Assembly: GCA_937896295.1 (NCBI GenBank)
Contig: CALBME010000050.1
Span: 1 to 8,500 of the forward strand
Reading direction: 5' to 3'
DNA from: an uncultured Micavibrio sp.
GTDB lineage: Bacteria > Pseudomonadota > Alphaproteobacteria > Micavibrionales > UBA1664
DNA: 8,500 nucleotides
The notes beneath the pieces were generated by a model that saw only the letters and a program-made list of their open reading frames with translations, was not told the DNA's origin and searched no databases. A program made the position numbers and the translations under genes. Every line of letters begins with the position of its first letter. The stretch's first letter is position 1. This document shows, piece by piece, positions 1 to 6,032 of this stretch.

Positions 1-41
1 CGGGCGAGTCGCATCGTCGATGGAGTCCGGTCAGAGCGGTC

Positions 42-944
42 GTGAGGCGGAGACTATACGCATCGGGCGGCCGCCTGTACTCTCGATGCACCCGACAGCG
101 ATCGGGCAGCAGGGGGAGAGTTTACGATGTCGCGATCGACGCTGCGCTGCATGAAGCGCGCGGCGGCGCCGAGCCTCCAGCCGACTTCAGGACGTTTTGC
201 CTGCAGCGCTTTGGCAAGGGCATCAACGTGCAGGCCTTCAAACCCACGGGCGCACGCGAAGTCCGCCGCGCGACGGAGGCGTTCTTCAACATGAAGGAGC
301 GCATCCTGCGCACCGTGCAGCAGCGCACCGCCATGCTGGGGGGAATCAGCCATGACCTGCGCACGCCGCTGACCCGCATGAAGCTGCAGCTGGAAATGAT
401 GGGAAAAACCCCGGACACGCAGGCCCTGCGCGAGGACATCGACGACATGGAGGCGATGGTCGAAGGATACCTTGCCTTCATGCGCGGCGAGGGGGATGAA
501 AGTGCGCAGCCCGTCGACCTCGTACCGCTGGTCCAGCGCATTGCCCTGAACGCGCAGCGCCACGGATTCCCGGTGGCCTTGTCGGCGCCGCAGCAACTGG
601 TGCTGGAAATCCGGCCCAACGCGCTGGAACGTGTCATTTCCAACTTTGTCGAAAACGCGCGCAAATATGCTCATGCCGCGCAGGTCACCGTCTGGGCCGA
701 CGACCACAATGGCTGGGCCGCGATCACCATCGACGATGACGGCCCGGGCATCGACCCCGCCAATTACGAAGACGTATTCAAACCGTTCTACCGCCTTGAA
801 GCCAGCCGCAGCAAAAAGACAGGGGGCTTAGGTCTTGGCATGGCGATCGCGCAGGACATTGTCTTGATCCATGGCGGACGCGTCTTCCTTGACCGCGCAC
901 CTGAAATGGGCGGGCTGCGCGTCGTCATTCATTTGCCGCTTTAA
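42..944 (+). CDS. EnvZ/OmpR-type sensor histidine kinase, catalytic part (N-terminus abnormal or partial)
   Basis: This is the transmitter part of an EnvZ-like two-component sensor kinase: it autophosphorylates on histidine and passes phosphate to an OmpR-type regulator, which is not in the window. Numbering from the GTG at 42, recognisable sequence starts near residue 57 with the end of a HAMP domain (FGKG, then FKPTGAREVRRATEAF). It continues with HisKA (SHDLRTPLTRM, phospho-acceptor H104), the N box (NFVENARKYA, 201-210), G1 (DDGPGI, 232-237), F box (FKPFYR, 246-251) and G2 (GGLGLG, 261-266). The kinase core is complete and ends normally. The first 56 residues are Arg/Ser/Cys-rich, with no transmembrane segment and no first HAMP helix, although an EnvZ protein should have two membrane spans there. 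The frame is open to the left window edge, so 42 is only a nominal start. The family is certain; the 5' end is doubtful. Confidence 0.8.
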   Translation: MRRRLYASGGRLYSRCTRQRSGSRGRVYDVAIDAALHEARGGAEPPADFRTFCLQRFGKGINVQAFKPTGAREVRRATEAFFNMKERILRTVQQRTAMLGGISHDLRTPLTRMKLQLEMMGKTPDTQALREDIDDMEAMVEGYLAFMRGEGDESAQPVDLVPLVQRIALNAQRHGFPVALSAPQQLVLEIRPNALERVISNFVENARKYAHAAQVTVWADDHNGWAAITIDDDGPGIDPANYEDVFKPFYRLEASRSKKTGGLGLGMAIAQDIVLIHGGRVFLDRAPEMGGLRVVIHLPL

Positions 945-1270
945 TAAAGTTTGCCGCCGTTGGGCACGGTCTTGGCCGGGTGGACCAGCGTGACTTCACC
1001 GCGTTCGTCGGGAAAACCGAGGATCAGAATTTCCGACAGGAACGGCCCGACCTGACGCGGCGGGAAATTGACGACCGCGGCCACCTGTTTGCCGACCAGC
1101 CCGTCGGAATGGTTGTGCGTGATCTGGGCGCTGGTCTTTTTAATGCCCAGTTCCGGGCCGAAATCGACGAAGACTTTAAGCGCGGGTTTACGCGCCTCGG
1201 GGAAGGGCTGTACGCCCACCACCGTGCCGACGCGAATATCGAGCTTGTGAAAATCATCAATCGTGGCCAT
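941..1270 (-). CDS. csaA: CsaA-like tRNA-binding domain protein (EMAP-II/Trbp111 fold)
   Basis: A 109-residue single-domain protein of the CsaA / YgjH family, an OB-fold tRNA-binding domain also found at the end of methionyl- and phenylalanyl-tRNA synthetases. Such stand-alone proteins are dimeric, bind tRNA, and in Bacillus CsaA has been described as having chaperone or export-related activity. Family marks are FHKLDIRVGTV (7-17), PEARKPALKV (24-33), KKTSAQIT (44-51) and the conserved NFPPRQVGPFLSE loop (68-80). The length matches the family. The ATG at 1270 is preferred over an in-frame TTG at 1285, because AGGA (bases 1277-1280 on the complement) lies 6 bases upstream of it. The gene is convergent with the EnvZ-like kinase; their stop codons overlap at 941-944. 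The phasin terminator sits immediately upstream, so the gene needs read-through or its own promoter, and I could not find a convincing one. Confidence 0.88.
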   Translation of the reverse strand: MATIDDFHKLDIRVGTVVGVQPFPEARKPALKVFVDFGPELGIKKTSAQITHNHSDGLVGKQVAAVVNFPPRQVGPFLSEILILGFPDERGEVTLVHPAKTVPNGGKLY

Positions 1271-1282
1271 GGCGCATCCTGT

Positions 1283-1316
1283 CAAAAAACAACCCCCGCA
1301 TTCAAGCGGGGGTTGT
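1283..1316 (-). terminator. Intrinsic terminator of the phasin gene
   Basis: A perfect 11-bp stem is formed by 1289-1299 and 1306-1316 with a 6-base loop, and contains a run of five G:C pairs. Read on the minus strand, the stem is followed directly by a T tract (complement of the A run at 1284-1289). It lies 24 bases after the phasin stop codon and 13 bases before the csaA start. The T tract is on the minus-strand side only, so it is oriented for the phasin transcript and would separate phasin from csaA. Confidence 0.9.
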
Positions 1317-1340
1317 GAATGTATTCAAGAAAAAGAACGC

Positions 1341-1907
1341 TTATGCAGCGCGCTTGCGGGCCTTGGCAGCCGTTTTAACGGCTTTCTTGGCCATGTCGGT
1401 CGACTCGTTCGCGGCTGCCTTGGTGGCACGGGCGGCTGTGTCGATGTCGCGGTCGAAGGCGGATTTGAATTCCGACAGCGTCGCGGACACGCGGCGGTTG
1501 ATGATTTCGGCGGCTTCTTCGCCGGATTTGGCGATGATGTCCGAAACTTCGCGCGCATTGCGGATCGTGGTTTCGTAGGATTTGCGCATCAGTTCAGCCT
1601 GGCGCTGGACTTTCTGCTCAGGGGTGCCTTCGGTCATCAGGGACGACGCGAAGCTGGAATTGTCCTGAACCATGCGGCCCATCAGTTCTGCCTGACGGGA
1701 AATGGCTTGCTGCAGGCCTTCAACCGAAAGCTGCATCGCATCGGACATGGCCTGCGAGTTTTTACGCAGGGTTTCCATCATGACGCCCAGGTCGAAAGCC
1801 GGCGTGGACGACAGACCCTGCTTGGGCATCATCTGCTTGATCATCGACGGATCGAAGTTGGGCATCATTTGCTTAATCATAGACGGATCGAAAAAGGAAC
1901 GGACCAT
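1341..1907 (-). CDS. Phasin family protein (PHA granule-associated)
   Basis: A 188-residue protein of the alphaproteobacterial phasin family, amphipathic helical proteins that coat polyhydroxyalkanoate granules and influence their size and number. The sequence shows no signal peptide and only a hydrophilic, Gln/Ala/Met-rich helical body. It has the family-style segment METLRKNSQAMSDAMQLSVE followed by GLQQAISRQAELMGRM, then EEAAEIINRRV and an Ala/Lys-rich basic tail ending KKAVKTAAKARKRAA. The N-terminus holds two copies of FDPSMIKQMMP at residues 6-16 and 18-28. The ATG at 1907 is chosen over an in-frame TTG at 1919 because a strong GGAGG (complement of 1913-1917) stands 5 bases before it. 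The gene is followed by a strong intrinsic terminator and is divergent from the PAS kinase. No PHA synthase or depolymerase is visible nearby. The basic tail also resembles PhaF-like DNA-binding tails, but that is only a compositional likeness. Confidence 0.85.
   Translation of the reverse strand: MVRSFFDPSMIKQMMPNFDPSMIKQMMPKQGLSSTPAFDLGVMMETLRKNSQAMSDAMQLSVEGLQQAISRQAELMGRMVQDNSSFASSLMTEGTPEQKVQRQAELMRKSYETTIRNAREVSDIIAKSGEEAAEIINRRVSATLSEFKSAFDRDIDTAARATKAAANESTDMAKKAVKTAAKARKRAA
1824..1892 (-). repeat. Tandem duplication inside the phasin gene (two 33-bp copies, 36-bp period)
   Basis: Copies at 1860-1892 and 1824-1856 both encode FDPSMIKQMMP. They differ at three of 33 bases, all synonymous third positions (TCT/TCG, ATT/ATC, CAA/CAG). 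The two copies are separated by one codon (Asn), giving a 12-residue period. Confidence 0.95.
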
Positions 1908-1960
1908 TAGGGCCTCCAAAAAAATGCTGCATCACACAATAATATCCACACAAAACCACA

Positions 1961-1995
1961 AAAGGTTAATGGCGTAAAGAGAATTGTTAACCTTT
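1961..1995. promoter_or_regulatory. Perfect 9-bp inverted repeat, candidate operator
   Basis: AAAGGTTAA at 1961-1969 and TTAACCTTT at 1987-1995 are exact reverse complements separated by 17 bases. The half-site spacing of 26 bases centre to centre fits a dimeric regulator binding at about 2.5 helical turns, or a weak cruciform. TTAACC recurs at 2031-2036. The half-sites recall TTAACC-type CtrA half-sites, but the canonical TTAA-N7-TTAA arrangement is absent, so the binding protein is unknown. Confidence 0.4.
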
Positions 1996-2071
1996 ATTAC
2001 CGGAAAAGGGGTATTGCCCTTAGTTTTTCCTTAACCGGTGTCTGGCAAAGTGGGCCTGACAACAACGATTT

Positions 2072-2090
2072 AGGCGCGTTTTCCGCGCTT
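2072..2090 (+). other. Small GC hairpin in the kinase leader
   Basis: A 7-bp stem with one G-T pair (2072-2078 with 2084-2090) closes a 5-base loop. It ends 16 bases before the kinase start and 6 bases before its AGGGA ribosome-binding site at 2097-2101. There is no T tract after it, so it is not a terminator. It could be a 5' leader structure or chance in GC-rich DNA. Confidence 0.3.
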
Positions 2091-2106
2091 TCCACTAGGG
2101 ACTTGC

Positions 2107-4686
2107 ATGTCCAAGGATAAAACCCTGCGCAAGGGGCTTCAAAAAGCCCGGCGCCCGGCGGCCTTCACGGTCGCGGCGGGCCGCAGCGGCCTGACCCAGC
2201 TGATGGTGTTCCTGAACGGCCTGATCCTGACCATCACGGCCTTCGTCACCCTGACCATTTTCATCACGCAGATGCGCGCCGACGACGTGAAGTCGATCAC
2301 CACGCAGATCAACCAGACGATGGACGCATCGTTCATCCAGATGACGGAAACGATGGGGGCGGCCAGCCGTGCCATTTCATTGGTGACAACCGGGGGTGGA
2401 AATTCAGGCGACATCAAATCACTGGTTCCCAACCAGGACCTGTTCACCGCCATGGCCGCGTTCGAGAAAAAAGACGGCACATGGCAGATGCATCCCATTT
2501 ACGGCGACCTGCCCATCACTCCCGACGACAAGACGCTGGAACAGATTGCCACCAACGTCCCGCTGGTCGTGCGTCCCGACCTTGGGGGGCGCGGCCTGAT
2601 GGCCGATGCCGCCAACAAGAATCTAAGTGCGCAGGCGGTGGCCGTGTTCCATCCCGCCATGGAAAACGGCCAACTGCGCCGTATCATCGTCGGCATGACG
2701 CAGCCCGGCGCAGGCCTGATCCGCAGTGGCGTGCTCAATGATGAATCGATCCAGCGCCTGATCATCCGCGACGGCAATATCGGCATGCATCTGCTGCAGC
2801 TCGACCGCCGCAGTATGCGCCCGGCGGACGCGAAGGAATGGATGCCCCTGCATGTCACATCGCAAAGCTGGCCCAAGACCTTCGGCAACGGCACGATCGA
2901 TATATCGATGGAAATACAGGAAAACATGCGCATGGCGTTTATCGCGCGGGTGCCGTTCCTGTTGCTGCTGTTCGGCCTGACCCTGACCATGATCGGCACG
3001 TTATATGTGCGCAACAACCACCGTCAGGCCCTGCGCCTGTCTGCTATGAACAACGCCCTGACCGGCAAGAACATCGAACTGAAAAACCAGATCGATGAAT
3101 CCTCACGCCTGTACGAGGCGCTGCAACGGTCGGAACGCGAATACCGCGGCGTCATCGACTCGGTGTCCGATATCATCTTTGAAACGGATTCCGCCGGTAA
3201 CCTGCTGTTCGTGAATGCGACATGGGAAAAAATCACCGGCTTCACCATTCCCCACAGCCTGAACCGCGACCTGTTCGATATGCTGCACCCGGCAGAACAG
3301 GACCCGCAGCGCCGTACATTCCTGAACATGGTGCGCAACCGTTCGGGCGAGGCGCGGTCCATCACCCGCCTGCATACGGCCGACGGTAAATACCGTGCGG
3401 TCGAACTGGCGTTTTCGATGGTACGCACCGACAACATGAAATCGACCCGCGTCGTCGGCACCATCACGGATGTCGAGGAACGCCGCCGCGCCGAACGCGC
3501 TTTGGCCGAAACCGAGAAGAAATTCCGCACCATCGTTGAAAACGCGGCCAGCGGTATCTATCAGGTGGCCGTCGATGGCCGCATCCTGTCCGCCAACCCG
3601 GCGCTGGCGCGCATTCTCGGCTATGGCACCTATCCCGAACTGGTGGCCGGCGTGGTGGATATAGGCAAGATTTACGTCGATCCGCGCGAACGCCTGCGGT
3701 ACGAGCGCGACATCGAAAATTACGGCCTTGTCCGCAACCACGAGGCGCAGATCCGCCGCAAGGACGGTCAGATCGTCTGGATTTCAGAAAGCGCCCGTGT
3801 CGTGCGCGACGATGACGGCAACCTGCTGTATTACGAAGGTTCGATCGAAGACATCACCCAGCGCAAGGCCGCCGAGCGCGCGCTGCAGGATGCCAAGCTG
3901 CAATCCGATCTGGCCAACCGCGCCAAGTCCGAATTCCTGGCAAACATGTCGCATGAACTGCGCACGCCGCTGAACGCGATTATCGGTTTCTCGGAAATCA
4001 TTCACAACCAGGCCATGGGCGCGGTCGGCCAGCCCGCCTATGTCGAATATGCCGGCGATATCAACGATTCCGGCAAGCGCCTGCTTTCCATCATCAACGA
4101 TATCCTTGATATCTCGCGCATCGAGGCGGGCGGGCGCAGCCTGAATGAAAGCCTGTTCAGCCTGCAGCGCGTGGCGGCAACCTGCGTAAGCCTGCTGGGA
4201 AGCAAGGCGGAAGCCGGCCGTATCACGGTTACCAGCAATATTCACGACGACCTGCCCAAGATTATCGGCGAAGAACTGTCCTTCAAACAGATGCTGATGA
4301 ATCTTTTGTCGAATGCCATCAAATTCACGCCCCCGGATGGCCGCGTGACCATCGACTGCAGCTATCGCGGCAGCGATCTGTGCATCAGCGTCACCGACAC
4401 CGGCATCGGGATGGACGAAAAAGAAATCGAAACCGCCATGGCGCCCTTTGGCCAGGTCGAAAGCGCGTTTTCACGCCACAATTCCGGCACCGGCCTTGGC
4501 CTGACGCTGGTCAACGCGCTGATCGGCATGCATGACGGCAAGTTCGAAATGACCAGCCGCAAGGGCGAGGGGACGACCGCCACGCTGGTCATTCCCGCCA
4601 AGCGTATCGCGCAGGCGCCGCAGGACATTCCGACCCCCGGTTCGGCACCGACCAACATCATGCCGTTCAAGGCGCGCGAAAGCTAA
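2107..4686 (+). CDS. Membrane-bound PAS-PAS sensor histidine kinase, PleC/DivJ-like core
   Basis: An 859-residue sensor kinase. A basic cytoplasmic N-terminus leads to transmembrane segment 1 (about 32-54), an extracytoplasmic domain of about 220 residues that I cannot assign, and transmembrane segment 2 (about 279-301). Then come a short coiled linker and two PAS/PAC domains (about 343-458 and 470-585), each ending in the linker type TDVEERRRAE / EDITQRKAAE. HisKA has FLANMSHELRTPLNAIIGFS with phospho-acceptor H616. The HATPase domain shows the N box (NLLSNAIKF, 732-740), G1 (DTGIGM, 764-769), F box (APFGQVES, 779-786) and G2 (GTGLGL, 794-799), so it should be catalytically competent. No receiver domain is fused and no response regulator is adjacent, so it is an orphan kinase here. 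The HisKA region (IIGFSEII, then YAGDINDSGKRLL and IINDILDISRIEAG) resembles the PleC/DivJ/PdhS group, which acts on DivK-like regulators in alphaproteobacteria; that placement is an inference. AGGGA lies 5 bases before the ATG. Confidence 0.93.
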   Translation: MSKDKTLRKGLQKARRPAAFTVAAGRSGLTQLMVFLNGLILTITAFVTLTIFITQMRADDVKSITTQINQTMDASFIQMTETMGAASRAISLVTTGGGNSGDIKSLVPNQDLFTAMAAFEKKDGTWQMHPIYGDLPITPDDKTLEQIATNVPLVVRPDLGGRGLMADAANKNLSAQAVAVFHPAMENGQLRRIIVGMTQPGAGLIRSGVLNDESIQRLIIRDGNIGMHLLQLDRRSMRPADAKEWMPLHVTSQSWPKTFGNGTIDISMEIQENMRMAFIARVPFLLLLFGLTLTMIGTLYVRNNHRQALRLSAMNNALTGKNIELKNQIDESSRLYEALQRSEREYRGVIDSVSDIIFETDSAGNLLFVNATWEKITGFTIPHSLNRDLFDMLHPAEQDPQRRTFLNMVRNRSGEARSITRLHTADGKYRAVELAFSMVRTDNMKSTRVVGTITDVEERRRAERALAETEKKFRTIVENAASGIYQVAVDGRILSANPALARILGYGTYPELVAGVVDIGKIYVDPRERLRYERDIENYGLVRNHEAQIRRKDGQIVWISESARVVRDDDGNLLYYEGSIEDITQRKAAERALQDAKLQSDLANRAKSEFLANMSHELRTPLNAIIGFSEIIHNQAMGAVGQPAYVEYAGDINDSGKRLLSIINDILDISRIEAGGRSLNESLFSLQRVAATCVSLLGSKAEAGRITVTSNIHDDLPKIIGEELSFKQMLMNLLSNAIKFTPPDGRVTIDCSYRGSDLCISVTDTGIGMDEKEIETAMAPFGQVESAFSRHNSGTGLGLTLVNALIGMHDGKFEMTSRKGEGTTATLVIPAKRIAQAPQDIPTPGSAPTNIMPFKARES

Positions 4687-5210
4687 ATCTCGGGCAGGTC
4701 GTCCGCGGACGTTTCCATCACCCGTTTGCACACATCGTAGGAAAATCCCGCCCGTGCCATCGCGGCCAGGTCCTTTTGGGGGTCCCGGATCTTGGTGGCG
4801 TAGGGGCCCAGTTTCTTGCGGCGGGCATAGATATACCCGGCGGCCACATCGTCATGTCCCTCAGGCGCGTCCGGCGCCTCGACCCCCTTCATTTTCAGCT
4901 TCATGGCCACGGCGCGTTCCGGCAGGCCCTTGCGCCGGTAGGTGCCGGCCAGCGCACGGGCGTAAAGTTCGTCGTTCAGGAACCCCGCCCGGCTGAATTC
5001 CGCCACCAGCACCTCGCGCACAAAGGCCTGAAACGGTGCAATATCCTGGTCTTTATGGACCCGCAGGGACCGTGCCATCTTGCGGTCCATCACGGTGATG
5101 AAGTGCGATACGGACGTCGGGTGGCGCTGCAGGTAATACAGGGCGCTGTTCCGCAAATAGGTCTCGGACAGGCGTTTGATTTGCTTCTTTTTTGGCTTAT
5201 GTTGGTCCAT
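4683..5210 (-). CDS. recX: Regulatory protein RecX
   Basis: A 175-residue RecX family protein; RecX proteins bind RecA filaments and modulate, usually inhibit, recombinase and coprotease activity. The family is built of repeated three-helix modules. Visible here are SETYLRNSALYYLQRHPTSV (first module), LVAEFSRAGFLNDELYARAL (the classical second-module signature), YRRKGLPERAVAMKLKMKGV, and a C-terminal DLAAMARAGFSYDVCKRVME module. The N-terminus is Lys-rich (KPKKKQIKR), cytoplasmic, with no signal. The ATG at 5210 is preferred to the in-frame TTG at 5213. Neither has a clear ribosome-binding site, so the start is less certain than the rest. No recA is adjacent. The gene is convergent with the PAS kinase (stops overlap at 4683-4686) and starts only 15 bases from the divergent permease gene. 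Confidence 0.85.
   Translation of the reverse strand: MDQHKPKKKQIKRLSETYLRNSALYYLQRHPTSVSHFITVMDRKMARSLRVHKDQDIAPFQAFVREVLVAEFSRAGFLNDELYARALAGTYRRKGLPERAVAMKLKMKGVEAPDAPEGHDDVAAGYIYARRKKLGPYATKIRDPQKDLAAMARAGFSYDVCKRVMETSADDLPEI
5176..5203 (+). promoter_or_regulatory. Candidate sigma-70 promoter for the permease-hslO cluster, inside recX
   Basis: TTGATT (5176-5181) and TATGTT (5198-5203) are spaced by 16 bases, each matching four of six consensus positions. Transcription would start about 5210 and give a leader of roughly 16 bases containing AAGGA (5213-5217), 8 bases before the permease ATG. It overlaps the first codons of recX on the opposite strand. The gap between the two genes is too small to hold a promoter, which makes an internal one necessary. 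The match itself is modest. Confidence 0.35.
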
Positions 5211-5225
5211 CAAAGGAACACTATC

Positions 5226-6032
5226 ATGACTGCCACTACTCTCGAACCCCGCATCGTAAAGGGCATCAACTGGATCGGCCTGTACACCATGACCGCCAAG
5301 GAAGTCCGGCGCTTCATGAAGGTGTACTGGCAGACCATCGTCGCCCCGGTCATCACCACCGTCATGTATTACGTGGTTTTTTCGGTCGCCTTTGGCGGTA
5401 ATGGCGGGCGCGGCGATATCGGCGGGGTGCCTTACCTCGTTTTCCTGTGGCCGGGTCTTCTGATGATGGGCATGGCCCAGAACGCGTTTGCCAACGCGTC
5501 CTCTTCCCTCATCATCGGCAAGATTCAGGGCTCCATCGTCGATGTCCTGATGCCGCCTTTGTCCCCGGCCGAACTTCTGACCGGGTATGTGGTGGGCGGC
5601 GTGCTGCGCGGCCTAGTGGTCGGTGCGGCAACCGTGGCTGTCATGATTCCGTTCGCGCATCTGCCCGTCACGCATGTCTGGGCCATCCTGACCTACGGTC
5701 TGCTTGGGTCGCTTTTCATGGCGCTGATCGGCGTTCTGGGCGGTATCTGGGCCGATAAATTCGACCATATCGCCGCTGTGACCAACTTCGTGGTCATGCC
5801 GCTGACCATGCTGTCCGGTACGTTTTATTCGGCCAGCCATTTAAGCCCGGCCTTCGCGTCGCTTGCGCATGCCAACCCGTTTTTCTATATGAATGACGGT
5901 TTCCGCTACGGCTTTACCGGCCATGCCGACATGCCGCTTGAAAACGGGCTGATGATGCTGGGCGGCCTGTGCGTCGGCCTGTGGTTCGCCGCCTGGTATA
6001 TGATCAAGACAGGGTACAAAATTCGCTCATGA
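5226..6032 (+). CDS. ABC-2 type transporter permease (YadH-like)
   Basis: A 268-residue inner-membrane permease of the ABC-2 export family, closest in style to E. coli YadH. It would form the membrane channel of an ABC exporter together with a separate ATPase. About six transmembrane segments can be placed: 36-58, 69-91, 117-141, 150-173, 183-203 and 240-261. Family marks are the cytoplasmic N-terminal GLYTMTAKEVRRFMKV helix, the segment IVDVLMPPLSPAELL after the second span, LSGTFYSASHLSP, and the late NPFFYMNDGFRYGF loop typical of YadH-type proteins. The start at 5226 follows AAGGA at 8-base spacing; the frame stays open further upstream, but only as antisense of recX. The ATP-binding partner is not in the window, so substrate is unknown. 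Its stop overlaps the hslO start as ATGA, suggesting translational coupling. Confidence 0.9.
   Translation: MTATTLEPRIVKGINWIGLYTMTAKEVRRFMKVYWQTIVAPVITTVMYYVVFSVAFGGNGGRGDIGGVPYLVFLWPGLLMMGMAQNAFANASSSLIIGKIQGSIVDVLMPPLSPAELLTGYVVGGVLRGLVVGAATVAVMIPFAHLPVTHVWAILTYGLLGSLFMALIGVLGGIWADKFDHIAAVTNFVVMPLTMLSGTFYSASHLSPAFASLAHANPFFYMNDGFRYGFTGHADMPLENGLMMLGGLCVGLWFAAWYMIKTGYKIRS

Larger units (their letters stand above)
1908..2106. promoter_or_regulatory. Divergent intergenic region between phasin and PAS kinase
   Basis: About 200 bases with no gene, clearly richer in A and T than the flanking coding DNA. It must hold the promoters of both divergent genes. On the phasin side TATTAT (complement of 1939-1944) is a possible -10 element, but I see no matching -35 at normal spacing. 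On the kinase side no standard sigma-70 pair stands out. The region contains a perfect inverted repeat (1961-1995), a further TTAACC at 2031-2036, an imperfect stem with arms within 2002-2030 and a GC hairpin at 2072-2090. Confidence 0.6.

Noticed and set aside
121..180. ATG at 127 after a GGGGGAGAG stretch as the start of a separate small gene
   Set aside because: The frame gives a low-complexity Arg/Ser/Ala peptide that runs antisensibly into the kinase region with no recognisable domain.
54..707. Long minus-strand open frames opposite the EnvZ-like kinase
   Set aside because: The plus-strand protein carries all kinase motifs; the minus frames show only the composition expected of GC-rich antisense.
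1280..1285. Perfect TTGACA (-35 consensus) on the minus strand just upstream of csaA
   Set aside because: It is only 9 bases from the ATG, so a -10 element would fall inside the coding region, and no TATAAT-like sequence is present at 16-18 bases spacing.
1263..1910. 215-codon plus-strand open frame across the phasin gene
   Set aside because: It is Gly/His/Arg-rich, runs through the terminator hairpin and opposes a recognisable phasin with a strong ribosome-binding site.
2002..2030. Imperfect stem in the intergenic region as a terminator
   Set aside because: No gene on either strand ends there and the stem needs a 5-base bulge; it may be chance or a leader structure.
4776..5225. 150-codon open extension upstream of the permease in the same frame
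   Set aside because: It is the antisense of recX; it looks compositionally like a shadow, and a good ribosome-binding site precedes the ATG at 5226.
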